The notes under the pieces: generated by a model | The model's database searches: none | Seen by the model: the letters and a program-made list of their open reading frames with translations, nothing else | What the model was told of the DNA's origin: nothing | Translations under genes and position numbers: made by a program | Source of the DNA: CAZAJT01 sp964485585 | GTDB lineage: Bacteria; Patescibacteriota; Microgenomatia; UBA1406; GWC2-37-13 | Direction of reading: 5' to 3' | Length of the DNA stretch: 43,311 bases | Assembly (NCBI GenBank): GCA_964485585.1 | Contig: CAZAJT010000004.1 | Location: 1-43,311, forward strand | Shown here: piece by piece, positions 6,734 to 15,705 of the stretch | Layout: each line of letters starts with the position of its first letter | Position numbering within the stretch: position 1 is the first letter of the stretch

Positions 6734-8048
6734 GAGGCTTCACCTCTGTTTCATGAGTAATTTTTACTACGCCAAATACCCCATCATATCCGGGATCAAC
6801 AAATACTTTCCGCTCCCGCACCGTTTGTACCGCTTTGCGAAGCAATGCCCCGCCCGCCTTCTCGATCTCTTCATATGATTTGCGAAGTAAAATATCAAAT
6901 TCTGTACCGAGCTCTGTGATGAGTCTTTCATATTCCCTCTGGGCTTTTACCTGTGATTTGTTGTTGGTTTCAAGAAGAATTTCAAGAAGCGGTACCAGAG
7001 AAACGAAGGGTTTTCGTTTTTTTTCTTTATCATATACAAATGTCACGCCTGTTTTACTCTGAAGAAACAAGAGGTCGTCGGGGTGAAGTGTCCGACTTGA
7101 CAAATCAAGCACCCTGTTTTCTACTCCAATAGTGAGCGATTGTTTACATGCCGGACACGTTGTTCCTTTTTCTTTCACCTCTTTCGCGTTGTAGCGGATG
7201 CCACAGGTGCGATGGCCAGACCAGTGATATTTTCCCTCTTCCGGAAAAAACTCTATAGTATAGCCAATCTTCAGTTTATTTTCAGGTTTCTGTTTAATTG
7301 CGTCAGCGATATCATGATAGGAATAGTTCTGAGTTATGGGTTCTGCGTTCTGGGTGGAAACAAACACGGTGGCTTCGCGGCCGAGCTTAGGGCCTGAGTG
7401 AGCATCGGAAAATGATACAATTGACCGGTTGTCCAGATCGGCAATCTGCCAGTTCATGATGGGATCAGAAGATAAGCCCGTCTCAATTGCATAAATGTGG
7501 GAGCTGAGTTCTTCAAAACATTCTCTGATAGAATCGTACCCTGATTTTGAACCAAAGATGGAAAACCATGGTGTCCAGGCGTGCGCAGGGATGAATAAAA
7601 CATTTTTATCTATATTCAACACCATATCGAGCAGTTCTTTTGAGGAGAGTCCGACAATCGGTCTTCCATCAGACATCAGATTTGCGCCTCGTTTCTGCAG
7701 TTCTTTTATAATCTTTTCACAGGTTGAGATTGAGGGAGAAAAGATAAGATTATGCACTCTCCTTTGCTTTCCTCCATGCGTATAGATACTCGATATTTCG
7801 GTTGAAAGTAAAAAGAACACATCATGCACCTGCTCAAACGGTTTATTTTTTAGCTCGTAGATACCGGGGTTCACTTCTCTGAGATTAGCCGTTATCTCTC
7901 TAAAATACAAAGGATGCTGCCAGTCGCCGGTCGCCATGAGGTCAAGTCCTTTTTTTGAAGCCCAGATCGCAATTTCACTCAGATCCATTTTTTGCGAGAC
8001 AGCCCGGGAGTATTTCGAATGCAGCTGCAGATCGGCAATGATTTGCAT
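6681..8048 (-). CDS. Endonuclease Q-like PHP-domain protein
   Basis: The product is 455 residues. The N-terminal PHP metal-binding domain shows DLQLHSKYSRA, ATGDWQHP, FIPAHAWTPWFSIFG and FSDAHSG. It is followed by a zinc-binding knuckle with Cys in RTCGIRYN and TTCPACKQ, and a helical C-terminal part. This order is that of the EndoQ family, whose archaeal members nick DNA 5' of deaminated bases (uracil, hypoxanthine) and of abasic sites. The length is close to the archaeal enzymes (about 400-430 residues). A TACAAT at 8057-8062 lies 8 nt before the ATG, so the transcript is probably leaderless. The last 17 residues (Glu/Thr-rich) overlap the downstream gene. Confidence 0.85.
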   Translation of the reverse strand: MQIIADLQLHSKYSRAVSQKMDLSEIAIWASKKGLDLMATGDWQHPLYFREITANLREVNPGIYELKNKPFEQVHDVFFLLSTEISSIYTHGGKQRRVHNLIFSPSISTCEKIIKELQKRGANLMSDGRPIVGLSSKELLDMVLNIDKNVLFIPAHAWTPWFSIFGSKSGYDSIRECFEELSSHIYAIETGLSSDPIMNWQIADLDNRSIVSFSDAHSGPKLGREATVFVSTQNAEPITQNYSYHDIADAIKQKPENKLKIGYTIEFFPEEGKYHWSGHRTCGIRYNAKEVKEKGTTCPACKQSLTIGVENRVLDLSSRTLHPDDLLFLQSKTGVTFVYDKEKKRKPFVSLVPLLEILLETNNKSQVKAQREYERLITELGTEFDILLRKSYEEIEKAGGALLRKAVQTVRERKVFVDPGYDGVFGVVKITHETEVKPHETEATNETTEKQPTLF

Positions 8049-8074
8049 ACAGTGTTATTGTAACATGAAGGATT

Positions 8075-8767
8075 TTATTTCCGCGCAATAAGGTAAAATG
8101 GCGTACGTATTACCGTTGTAGGAGTGTGGGTAAGATTATGAAAAAATTGAGAGCGGTCAATATAAGTGTCTTTAAATCCATTCTCTCTGAGTAGTCGCGA
8201 TAACGTATAAGTGCTTGTAGGTTGGTCTATCCCGGATCGTAATTTCCAGAAAGGTCCTTCTATCGGAAGCATTGACCACACGAACGCGCCATTTTCTTTT
8301 AGAGTGCGATACACTTCACTCATAAAAATAGGAAGCCCTTCTTTTGTAATGTATCTATTACCCCCAAACGTGGTTATGCCGTCAAATTGACCCGTATCAA
8401 AAGGAAAAGGATTATTGAAATCAGTTTCTACGGCATGAATATCAGGATGAAGTTGTCGTAATAATTCCAGCATTGATGGATTAATGTCAGCAGCTATTAC
8501 ATCATAGCCTTGTTTTGCTAATTCGGTAGAAATTATGCCGGTTCCTGCTGCTAGATCTAACAAGCGTGGTCTAGAAGCATTGGCGGGGTCGATCGGAATG
8601 TACTTTGTGCATAGTTCTGCAATTTGCATTGCCAGTGTTTCTCGACCGTACTTCTTGGCAAACTCGTGATATCTGACTGGATCGCGATACTTATCGCTGA
8701 ACATAGTATGCACAGCTGTTCTTACTTCATCAGTTAGTTTTTGTACAGTTCCGTTTGCTTTTTCCAA
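8075..8767 (-). CDS. Class I SAM-dependent methyltransferase
   Basis: The product is 230 residues. Motif I is LLDLAAGTGIIS, followed by an acidic strand end (VIAADINPSML) and a motif IV region (FDGITTFGGNRYI), a Methyltransf_11/25-type Rossmann fold. The substrate is unknown, and the C-terminal part is typical of small-molecule enzymes. The TTG at 8767 is preferred as start because a TATAAT (8774-8779, minus strand) ends 6 nt upstream, which predicts a leaderless message. The first ATG (Met23) is the alternative. It is divergent from the macroglobulin gene. Confidence 0.8.
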   Translation of the reverse strand: MEKANGTVQKLTDEVRTAVHTMFSDKYRDPVRYHEFAKKYGRETLAMQIAELCTKYIPIDPANASRPRLLDLAAGTGIISTELAKQGYDVIAADINPSMLELLRQLHPDIHAVETDFNNPFPFDTGQFDGITTFGGNRYITKEGLPIFMSEVYRTLKENGAFVWSMLPIEGPFWKLRSGIDQPTSTYTLSRLLRENGFKDTYIDRSQFFHNLTHTPTTVIRTPFYLIARK

Positions 8768-8773
8768 TACCGT

Positions 8774-8800
8774 ATTATAACATCCGCTGGGTGTTATAAT
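8774..8800. promoter_or_regulatory. Divergent promoter with two facing TATAAT boxes
   Basis: ATTATAAC (8774-8781) and GTTATAAT (8793-8800) are perfect reverse complements separated by 11 nt. The left copy gives a minus-strand TATAAT for the methyltransferase gene, and the right copy a plus-strand TATAAT 14 nt before the macroglobulin ATG. No good -35 hexamer is present for either. Confidence 0.6.
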
Positions 8801-8814
8801 TATTCCAGCCCGTT

Positions 8815-11800
8815 ATGCACCAACAACCAGAATCTGCATCACAATCTCCTCTTACACGCCCACGAGTTACGATCGTGGCACTACTGGGAGTTGTCATTGT
8901 TCTTCTTTTTCTCGGTGCTGTTTTCTTAAATAAAACTCCCCCGCTCAAAGACCTTTCCCGAAAGATATTTCAAAAAACTGAGGTAGTAAAAGAATTCAAA
9001 CTCATTGAAAGCTCGCCAGAAGATCAAAACGACGAATTTGATGTCATTGGAGAACCAACGCTTGTCTTTTCTAAAAAGCTTGCTATCGCAGAGGGAGAAA
9101 TTGGTAAATATCTCACGATGAGTCCGTCAATTCCCGGGGTATGGCGCTTAGAGAAGAACAAACAGGTTGTCTACTTTTCACCAAGCGAAAAGAAGGTCGA
9201 CGGCTTTCCGGCGCTTTTTTCCTACGATACTTCTTATACCATAGCGATACGTCAGTCACTTCGTTCAACCGATGGAAAAACATTACCAGAAGATATATCT
9301 ATTACCTTCAAGACCAAAAAACATCCGCAGTTTGCTCTCCAGCCTCAATCACGCCTCGTATCTGCTTTTGTCCAGAAATCAACCGCTATTGATTTTTATN
9401 NNNNNNNNNCATCGTATGAAGTCACCGTATCAAAAACTTCACTTGAGGTGCTTATGCAGCATTTATCCTACAAAAAATCAAAAGAACCGCTATACGTTAA
9501 TACTCCCAATACCGCAGAACAATCTACCATGACATTTCAGTGGCAGCCGAATACGGACCCGAATAGCTCGATACGTACGTTGGAGATTCCTGCTATCAAC
9601 GAACCAGGATTGTACCGGGTAGTTGTGAAAAATGAGTTTGGCGCAGAGCAATTATTTCTTTCCGTTTCTCAACACATTGCTCAGGTATTTGTCGAACCGG
9701 GAAGGCTGCGGGTCTGGACTACCGATAGTCAGGAAGGCCGCAATTTACCTGCAGCCTCAGTTACATTCTATACTCTGCAAGATAAACCGCATCAGATTGC
9801 CAGCGCAATAACTGATGATAATGGTGTTGCGATACTTGATAGACAAGCAGACGCAGTCGATATTGTGATGACAAAACAAGATCATGATATCGCTGTTACA
9901 AAAACGTCAACCTATGCGTACAAAAGCGGTGAAAGCACACTACGGGATCCCTACAAAATATTCTCATATACGGACCGTCCGGTATACCGACCCGGAGACA
10001 CTGTCCATTACAAAGCAGTTATACGGAAACGGGAAAACGGTTCGTTTACCATTCCTGCCGGTACGCAACTCTCTTACAAACTCAGTCCGTATTACACGTA
10101 TTCCTTTGACGAAGATACTGAAAAATATCCAGCAGTTACGGTCGATGAAAACGGTACGGTTGCTTTTGACCTTACGCTTCCCGGATCAACTGATGCAAAT
10201 CCCGTGGTAAACTTGCTTGAAAAAAGAGATGGTAAATATGAGACTATTGATTCGCTGAGTCTTGTTGTTGAGTCCTACCGGAAACCCGATCTTGATATTG
10301 GGGTGACCACTATCGAAAAAGAATATATAAGCGGTGATGCTGCGCATTTCACCGTAGTTGCAAAAACACTCTACGGCACGCCGTTTGCGAATATCGCGTT
10401 TACCTACCGGGTGCTCGTCAATGATTACAGTGAGGTAAAAGATCGATCGCTCGAACAACTGGAAAGTTACGCGTCTAGTTACTATGGCGGTGGGAAGGAA
10501 TTAGTAAGCGGTTCCGGAGCTTTTGATAAAAAGGGGAAAGCAACAATCGAATTTTCGACAAAGCTATTTTCTTCTCTTGAGGACAGTCAGATTGCGATGC
10601 TTGAGATTACTCCCCGCATCGGCGCCGCGCCATCGATTGGCAAGATTGCGCGATTAATTCACCGAGGCGAATTCGCGATCTTCATAGAAGATGTTAAGGG
10701 GACAACCGATCAAGGAATACAGGGTTCGATTACCACACTCGATCACAGCAATCCGCGCCGTCCAATTGAAGCACGGGAGACAATCGTATCTGTCTCCAGA
10801 GTCGTGGGTTATGAGCAAAAAGAGCTGGTTGCGAGTCAGACTGAATCAGCGAGCGCTGAGACGCTGCAGTTTTCCTTCCCTGAAATAAAACAGGAAGGAA
10901 GTTATGAAATTGTTACAAAGGCAATAGACCGCCGAGACAATCCGGTTACCGCAAAATATACCGTATATGTTGGAAAGGCCTATACCGACACGGTAGAAAA
11001 GAAACAATTTACGCTTCAGATAAAAACCGATAAGAAAAAATATCAACCGGGTGATACTGCTACCGTCACCGTTTCATCCAACTTTCCGCTTCGCGATGTG
11101 GTGGTTGCTACTACGGTATATAAAAGCGGTGGATATTTTAGTGGCGCTTATCCAATTACTACTTTTACTTCCAAACCGATGGACGGAGAACAGCAGTTTA
11201 CCCATGCGGTGCAGATTCCAAAAAACATCCATCAGCCGATCGGGATTCATGTTCGCGCTGTGTATCAAGGCGGGGTGCAGAGAGCTGAAGAGGAGCTTGC
11301 CTTTGACGGCGAGAGCAAACATCTTGCGACAAATGTTACGTTTAGCAAACAGAAAGTGAAGCCGGGAGAAACCGTTACCGCAGAAATTACTACCAAAGAC
11401 GCGCAGGGCAAACCGGTTGCCGCAGATACTTCGCTCTCCATCATGGACGCGGCGATTCTCCAGATTGGAAAAGTAGTGGGGACTATTTATGACGCTTTTT
11501 ACGGGTATGCAGAACGACCCAGTCTTGAAAGTTATAACTCTACCCAAGGAATTCCGGTGATTGGAGGTGGCGGCGGCGGGTGTTTTCTTGCGGGGACTGC
11601 GATTCGTATGACTGATGGAACACTGAAGCCTATTGAGAATGTGCGGATCGGTGACACCATTCTTACCCGCGCATCAGATGTTTCAGCGCGGCTTGTACCA
11701 GATAAAGTAATAAAGACCTTCCGCCATGTTGTGGGTGAATATTGGGAGATAAATGGATTTTTGCGCGTTACCCCAATTCACCGCATTTTTCTCAACAATC

Positions 11801-13929
11801 GGTGGCAGGAAGCAAAAGAGGTGCGACTTGGTGACAGCCTGCTTGATGAATCTGGAAATATCGTAAAGATCACCGCGATCAAACGGGTTGACGGTGAGTT
11901 TATAGTGTACAACCTGAGCACTGAGACACAACACACCTTTTTTGCCGATGGTATTTATGTGCATAATGATAAAGGACCGGATGCTCGCAAGAATTTTGTC
12001 GATACTGCTTACTGGAAAGCAAACATCGAGACGAATGAGCAAGGAAAAGCTACCGTATCTTTCAAGGTGCCGGACAACATCACAACATTCAGCGCAGCGG
12101 TGGTGGCAAACACCAAAGATTCATCCTTCGGTCAGAGCACCGGAGAATTTGTTTCAACCCGAGATGTTGTTATCACTCCGACCATTCCAAACTTTTTTTA
12201 CCAGGGAGATAAGCCGATCGTTACCGCTTTGATTACCAATGGGCTCGATCACACCCTTGATGGAACGATCATCGTTTCCATTAAAGAATTAAATAACATC
12301 AAGACCGAGCGTCTCCAGATTGCCGCCGGCGATTTTGATTCAGTTGCAGTGCCCGCGGAGATTGGTAATATGATAAATGCGCTCACCTTCCGATTTGAAG
12401 TAAGACAAGGTGACGCAGTTGTTGATGTGGTAGAGATCAAGCGCCCAGTACTCCCCAGAGGATCGATTGAATCTTCCTGGTATTCGTTTGAAGGCGCTAA
12501 AACGTTCGAGTTTACACCGCAGTATAAAAATCTTGAATTCAACTCGATTCATCTTACGGTGCACCCGCATATTGCGGCATATATTAGTAACAATTCCTCA
12601 TCCGACTATGTATATGCAGGAACGAGTTTTATTTCCGACATGGTGAAACTCTATAAAAATGCATACCTTATCGGTAGAACCGGAGATGGCACCATAGGTC
12701 CATACCTCTATTCCTATGCAAAATTGAAAAATAATCTTCGATTCAATATTCAATCTCTTCTAGAAAGGCGGGTGGCCGGTTTATGGGTACCGGATGAGCG
12801 AGAAACTGATTCTTCCCCAGCGCTCATAAGCGCATGGATACTACAGGTATTGAAAGAGTCGCAAAAAGCCGGATTACTGAATGAAATATCCAATGGTAAT
12901 AGCATTGTTCAAGATTCTCTTGCGGGGTTGAAAGATACAGCGGGAATGGACGGCTTTGAGGAAAAAATTATGATACAGTGGGTTTTGGGATCCGGCAATT
13001 TTTGCTCAGAGCAGGATAATGAATGCATAGCGGTGCAAGGGCTCAATGGAGACGGTGCAGCACTTTCCCGACTCGGTAAGGTATCTTCGGCGCAAGACCG
13101 CTTTATCTTTACTGGAATTTCAGAACGGTTGAAAATACTTCCCTATCTTGCGATGATTGAAAAAGGCAGTCAACGCGACGCAGATCGAGCTTTCCGAGGA
13201 CTTTCAGCAATGTATGCTGAAAATGGTTATGTGAATGATGATCTGGTAATGCTTGCCGCAATCAAGCACGCGCTTCGCAGCGGCTACCAAATAGATAAGC
13301 AGAAGGTGACAGTGCTGGTAAATGGGGAACCGGTTGTGATGAGTACCAATAGCTATCTCTCCGAAACCTATCTTCCCAAATTCGCAAAAGATCAAAAGCT
13401 TACAATACGCGTTGAAGACACCGGGACACTCCCGGTTTATTCGACTATTGCGCAGACTGAATATCGCGATAGCCCAGCTCCTCAATCGCACGCTGTGATC
13501 GCAAAACAAAAACTATCACGCCAACTGAGAGCAGTTGATACCGGGTACACGATAGACAAAATTACTGAGGGCAGCGTCGGTGTTGTTGAGCTGAATTTTG
13601 ATAACGCTTTTGCCACCGATAAGAACGCAACAAGTCTCATCCTCTCCGATGCGCTTTCTCCCGCATATCTCTTTCTGAATCAGTCAAGCGATAATAGCCC
13701 GCAGTACCAGAGCGCTTTAGATAAGATTTATCCTTCTGTCGATCAGTATCACAAACCGTATTTATTCTACCGTACCTATTCTGATGAGTTAGTATCGTTT
13801 TCAGGTGCGATTGAAAACCCGCAGGCAATTCTTCCCTATGTAGTGTATAAAGTATCGCCCGGTGAATATTATCAACCCAAAACCAGCGCCGTATTAACGA
13901 CGCTGGGAATAATACTGAAGGAAAAATAG
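8815..13929 (+). CDS. Alpha-2-macroglobulin family protein with an inserted Hint domain
   Basis: The product is 1704 residues. A membrane helix at about 18-42 anchors it with the bulk outside. Then come an N-terminal Ig-like domain, a string of macroglobulin domains (for example YTDRPVYRPGDTVHYKAVIR near residue 384), a bait-region segment starting after LSIMDAAIL, a Gly-rich linker, a 129-residue intein-like Hint domain (923-1051), and the post-bait signature NFVDTAYWKANIETNEQGKA with PDNITTF. The C-terminal helical domain should carry a CxEQ thioester at its start, but that place reads YVYAGTSF, so the thioester is lost. Relatives trap proteases when the bait is cut. Here the bait contains a probable self-cleaving element. 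Ten Ns at 9400-9409 interrupt codons 196-199. The frame stays open, but the true gap length is unknown. Confidence 0.9.
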   Translation: MHQQPESASQSPLTRPRVTIVALLGVVIVLLFLGAVFLNKTPPLKDLSRKIFQKTEVVKEFKLIESSPEDQNDEFDVIGEPTLVFSKKLAIAEGEIGKYLTMSPSIPGVWRLEKNKQVVYFSPSEKKVDGFPALFSYDTSYTIAIRQSLRSTDGKTLPEDISITFKTKKHPQFALQPQSRLVSAFVQKSTAIDFYXXXXSYEVTVSKTSLEVLMQHLSYKKSKEPLYVNTPNTAEQSTMTFQWQPNTDPNSSIRTLEIPAINEPGLYRVVVKNEFGAEQLFLSVSQHIAQVFVEPGRLRVWTTDSQEGRNLPAASVTFYTLQDKPHQIASAITDDNGVAILDRQADAVDIVMTKQDHDIAVTKTSTYAYKSGESTLRDPYKIFSYTDRPVYRPGDTVHYKAVIRKRENGSFTIPAGTQLSYKLSPYYTYSFDEDTEKYPAVTVDENGTVAFDLTLPGSTDANPVVNLLEKRDGKYETIDSLSLVVESYRKPDLDIGVTTIEKEYISGDAAHFTVVAKTLYGTPFANIAFTYRVLVNDYSEVKDRSLEQLESYASSYYGGGKELVSGSGAFDKKGKATIEFSTKLFSSLEDSQIAMLEITPRIGAAPSIGKIARLIHRGEFAIFIEDVKGTTDQGIQGSITTLDHSNPRRPIEARETIVSVSRVVGYEQKELVASQTESASAETLQFSFPEIKQEGSYEIVTKAIDRRDNPVTAKYTVYVGKAYTDTVEKKQFTLQIKTDKKKYQPGDTATVTVSSNFPLRDVVVATTVYKSGGYFSGAYPITTFTSKPMDGEQQFTHAVQIPKNIHQPIGIHVRAVYQGGVQRAEEELAFDGESKHLATNVTFSKQKVKPGETVTAEITTKDAQGKPVAADTSLSIMDAAILQIGKVVGTIYDAFYGYAERPSLESYNSTQGIPVIGGGGGGCFLAGTAIRMTDGTLKPIENVRIGDTILTRASDVSARLVPDKVIKTFRHVVGEYWEINGFLRVTPIHRIFLNNRWQEAKEVRLGDSLLDESGNIVKITAIKRVDGEFIVYNLSTETQHTFFADGIYVHNDKGPDARKNFVDTAYWKANIETNEQGKATVSFKVPDNITTFSAAVVANTKDSSFGQSTGEFVSTRDVVITPTIPNFFYQGDKPIVTALITNGLDHTLDGTIIVSIKELNNIKTERLQIAAGDFDSVAVPAEIGNMINALTFRFEVRQGDAVVDVVEIKRPVLPRGSIESSWYSFEGAKTFEFTPQYKNLEFNSIHLTVHPHIAAYISNNSSSDYVYAGTSFISDMVKLYKNAYLIGRTGDGTIGPYLYSYAKLKNNLRFNIQSLLERRVAGLWVPDERETDSSPALISAWILQVLKESQKAGLLNEISNGNSIVQDSLAGLKDTAGMDGFEEKIMIQWVLGSGNFCSEQDNECIAVQGLNGDGAALSRLGKVSSAQDRFIFTGISERLKILPYLAMIEKGSQRDADRAFRGLSAMYAENGYVNDDLVMLAAIKHALRSGYQIDKQKVTVLVNGEPVVMSTNSYLSETYLPKFAKDQKLTIRVEDTGTLPVYSTIAQTEYRDSPAPQSHAVIAKQKLSRQLRAVDTGYTIDKITEGSVGVVELNFDNAFATDKNATSLILSDALSPAYLFLNQSSDNSPQYQSALDKIYPSVDQYHKPYLFYRTYSDELVSFSGAIENPQAILPYVVYKVSPGEYYQPKTSAVLTTLGIILKEK
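9400..9409. other. Assembly gap (10 Ns) inside the macroglobulin gene
   Basis: Ten unknown bases interrupt the coding frame after residue 195. The frame downstream is continuous with the frame upstream, which suggests the real gap length keeps frame or that the gap is a scaffold placeholder. Confidence 0.95.
11581..11967 (+). other. Hint (intein-like) domain within the macroglobulin
   Basis: The domain starts with Cys923 in CFLAGTAIRMTDGTLKPIE (block A), continues with VRIGDTIL, has a block-B TxxH motif in LRVTPIHRIFLN, and ends in the His-Asn pair of block G at H1050-N1051 (IYVHN). At 129 residues it lacks a homing endonuclease. It follows six glycines. The residue after Asn is Asp, not Cys/Ser/Thr, so a full splicing reaction is unlikely. 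Cleavage at one or both ends, as in bacterial intein-like and Hedgehog-type domains, is the likelier outcome. Confidence 0.9.
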
Positions 13930-13934
13930 TGCGC

Positions 13935-13963
13935 TTGACACAAGCAAAATAAAAGTGTACTCT
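13935..13963 (+). promoter_or_regulatory. Promoter of the metalloprotease gene
   Basis: TTGACA (13935-13940), a 17-bp spacer and TACTCT (13958-13963) form a near-consensus vegetative promoter just after the macroglobulin stop. The expected start near 13970 lies downstream of the GTG at 13955, so ATG 13982 is the true start. Confidence 0.75.
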
Positions 13964-13981
13964 CTTTTTAAGAGAAATAAT

Positions 13982-14833
13982 ATGAGGCATAAATCTATCA
14001 CACCGCTTTCCTTTTTTCTCATCCTCGTTGTTTTAATAGGTGTTTTCGCAATTGTATCGAAAGCAGAAAAGCCAAACGCCAATGGAGAAAAAAAGCGCGT
14101 CTTTGCCCTTCCCGATAAGGCAGTACGAGTGGAAGACAATCTTTACTATTTAGGAAAAGCAAAAGATAAAGATGGGAAAGAGGTTGAGGGGTATGCGATT
14201 ATTCATTATAAAGACGAAAAAGCCAAAGGCGGCGGTTCAACAAGAAATAAATCGACACAGTGCTATGGCTTTTTGGCAGATGGTGCAAAATGGAAAGCAG
14301 TTGAGCCGTGGGTAGTGAACCCACTCAATAGCCGAGGGCTTCTCGACAGCTTCATTTTTGATAACGTAACGAGCGATATTGCCAAATGGGAAGACGCGGC
14401 AGACGGCACGGTGGGAAACGGCGGAGGAATTGACATTCTAGGCAATGGCGTTGTTACGCAAGACGTCTTGGTTGCTGATACAGTGTCGCCAGACAATGTG
14501 AACGAAGTGTATTTTGCGGATGTGACAGATTCCAATGCCATTGCGGTGACTATCGTTTGGGGAATTTTTAGCGGTCCGCCATTCCAAAGATCTCTCGTTG
14601 AATGGGATCAGGTGTATGATGACGTCGATTACGATTGGTCATCATCCGGTGAGGTAGCAAAAATGGACTTTGAAAATATCGCTACCCATGAGTTGGGTCA
14701 TAGTGTCGGTATGAAAGACCTCTACACGACAAGCTGCTCACAGGAAACCATGTACGGCTATGCCAGCAACGGTGAAACCATCAAGCGCGATCTGAATGCC
14801 GGTGATGTAAAAGGAATAAACTCTCTTTACTGA
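13982..14833 (+). CDS. Secreted or membrane-anchored zinc metalloprotease (matrixin-like)
   Basis: The product is 283 residues. A hydrophobic segment at about residues 8-25 (signal or anchor) precedes a soluble region. The zinc site HELGHSVGMKD (His236, Glu237, His240, Asp246) fits HExxHxxGxxD, with Asp in place of the third His usual in matrixins. The later ETMYGY fits a Met-turn. A long pro-region precedes the catalytic part and includes a single Cys (TQCYGF) that could act as a cysteine switch; this is inference. It has its own promoter and follows the macroglobulin gene by 52 nt, which suggests a protease/protease-trap pair on the cell surface. Confidence 0.8.
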   Translation: MRHKSITPLSFFLILVVLIGVFAIVSKAEKPNANGEKKRVFALPDKAVRVEDNLYYLGKAKDKDGKEVEGYAIIHYKDEKAKGGGSTRNKSTQCYGFLADGAKWKAVEPWVVNPLNSRGLLDSFIFDNVTSDIAKWEDAADGTVGNGGGIDILGNGVVTQDVLVADTVSPDNVNEVYFADVTDSNAIAVTIVWGIFSGPPFQRSLVEWDQVYDDVDYDWSSSGEVAKMDFENIATHELGHSVGMKDLYTTSCSQETMYGYASNGETIKRDLNAGDVKGINSLY

Positions 14834-14858
14834 ATCGATTTCCACCAGATAGATTACA

Positions 14859-15365
14859 TTATTTTCTAAAAAGCAGGAGGCGCGTGTTGTCTTCGATATT
14901 GATAAAGTCATCAGCCATTTCGATGAGCTCTTTGTTAGCGCTTCTTCTGAAGGCAACAACTTCCACCAAGCAACCAAGTGCCTGTTGTAAATAATTCACT
15001 ACCGGTTGATAATCGCCATCTCCGGAGACGAGGATGATCGAATCAACTTTGTTACCAAGACGAATGGCGTCCATTGCAATCCCGATATCCCAATCGCCTT
15101 TTTTTGCGCCGCCATAAAAAACTTGCAGCGGTTTTTCTTTGATTTCAAAACCAGCGGCGTGAAGCGCTTCGAAAAACTCTTCCTCTTTCTCTTCTCCGGC
15201 CTTGATCACATACGCAATCGCTCTGGTGAGCGTCCTTCCGGCAACCACGAGCTTCAGCAGATTCTTAAAACTAACTCTTGATTGATATAAATTTCTGGCT
15301 GAATAGTAGAGATTTTGCACATCAACCAGTACCACCACCCGCTGATCCGGATTTTTTACTATCAT
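14859..15365 (-). CDS. NYN-domain protein (LabA/DUF88 family), putative RNase
   Basis: The product is 168 residues from ATG 15365. The PIN-like NYN fold shows acidic residues in VVVLVDVQNLYYSA, GDWDIGIAMDAI and ILVSGDGDYQPVV, which would coordinate Mg for RNA cleavage. The length equals a single-domain member. A TATAAT (15373-15378, minus strand) lies 7 nt before the ATG, so the transcript is probably leaderless and the longer GTG-started form is not used. It is convergent with the metalloprotease. Confidence 0.85.
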   Translation of the reverse strand: MIVKNPDQRVVVLVDVQNLYYSARNLYQSRVSFKNLLKLVVAGRTLTRAIAYVIKAGEEKEEEFFEALHAAGFEIKEKPLQVFYGGAKKGDWDIGIAMDAIRLGNKVDSIILVSGDGDYQPVVNYLQQALGCLVEVVAFRRSANKELIEMADDFINIEDNTRLLLFRK

Positions 15366-15395
15366 ATTTGTAATTATACCAATCTTTACCAATTA

Positions 15396-15412
15396 CCAAC
15401 CTCCAAGGTTGG
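15396..15412. repeat. 17-bp palindrome, copy 1
   Basis: CCAACCT-CCA-AGGTTGG forms a 7-bp stem with a 3-nt loop. The same element, in opposite orientation and with one end base changed, recurs at 19987-20002. The two copies lie on either side of the restriction-modification island and the tmRNA/smpB genes. Confidence 0.65.
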
Positions 15413-15425
15413 ATAGCGTATTTTT

Positions 15426-15680
15426 TTAGATTAGATATGTTTTATATAAGGTTCTGAAGGCTCTTTCTTTATTTAGATAATAAGAGTCAAGTATCAAAAA
15501 ATAGTGGTCGAAAATGCTATCAAGGGAAGAAAAAATATCCTTTTTGCTATTTATGAAGAAACCGCACGCGGCTAAGGAGATTGTGATAGTTAATCCTTTT
15601 ATAAGAAAAGAATTATTAGCCATCCTCCCTATGATAGATTGAATCAGCTCTAAATGCTTTATTTGATCGTTACTATTCAT
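15426..15680 (-). CDS. Small membrane protein, possibly a truncated family member
   Basis: The product is 84 residues. HLELIQSIIGRMANNSFLIK, followed by a hydrophobic helix and then LDSYYLNKERAFRTLYKTYL, resembles a widespread small membrane family with the pattern FIQxxIxRMxxNSFLxKG and LDxYxLxxERxFRxLY (often annotated as RipA-like octameric membrane protein). In the homologues I recall, the protein continues past this last motif, whereas here a stop follows at once, so the C-terminus may be missing. It lies upstream of and divergent from the LexA-methyltransferase gene. Family recognition is from memory of the motif pattern. Confidence 0.55.
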   Translation of the reverse strand: MNSNDQIKHLELIQSIIGRMANNSFLIKGLTITISLAACGFFINSKKDIFSSLDSIFDHYFLILDSYYLNKERAFRTLYKTYLI

Positions 15681-15705
15681 CTTTAGCTTGATTTCAAAAT
15701 ATCCC

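Noticed and set aside
13003..13014. CSEQ in the macroglobulin, matching the CxEQ thioester pattern
   Set aside because: It lies at Cys1397, deep inside the C-terminal helical domain, not at its start where the thioester belongs. The expected place reads YVYAGTSF.
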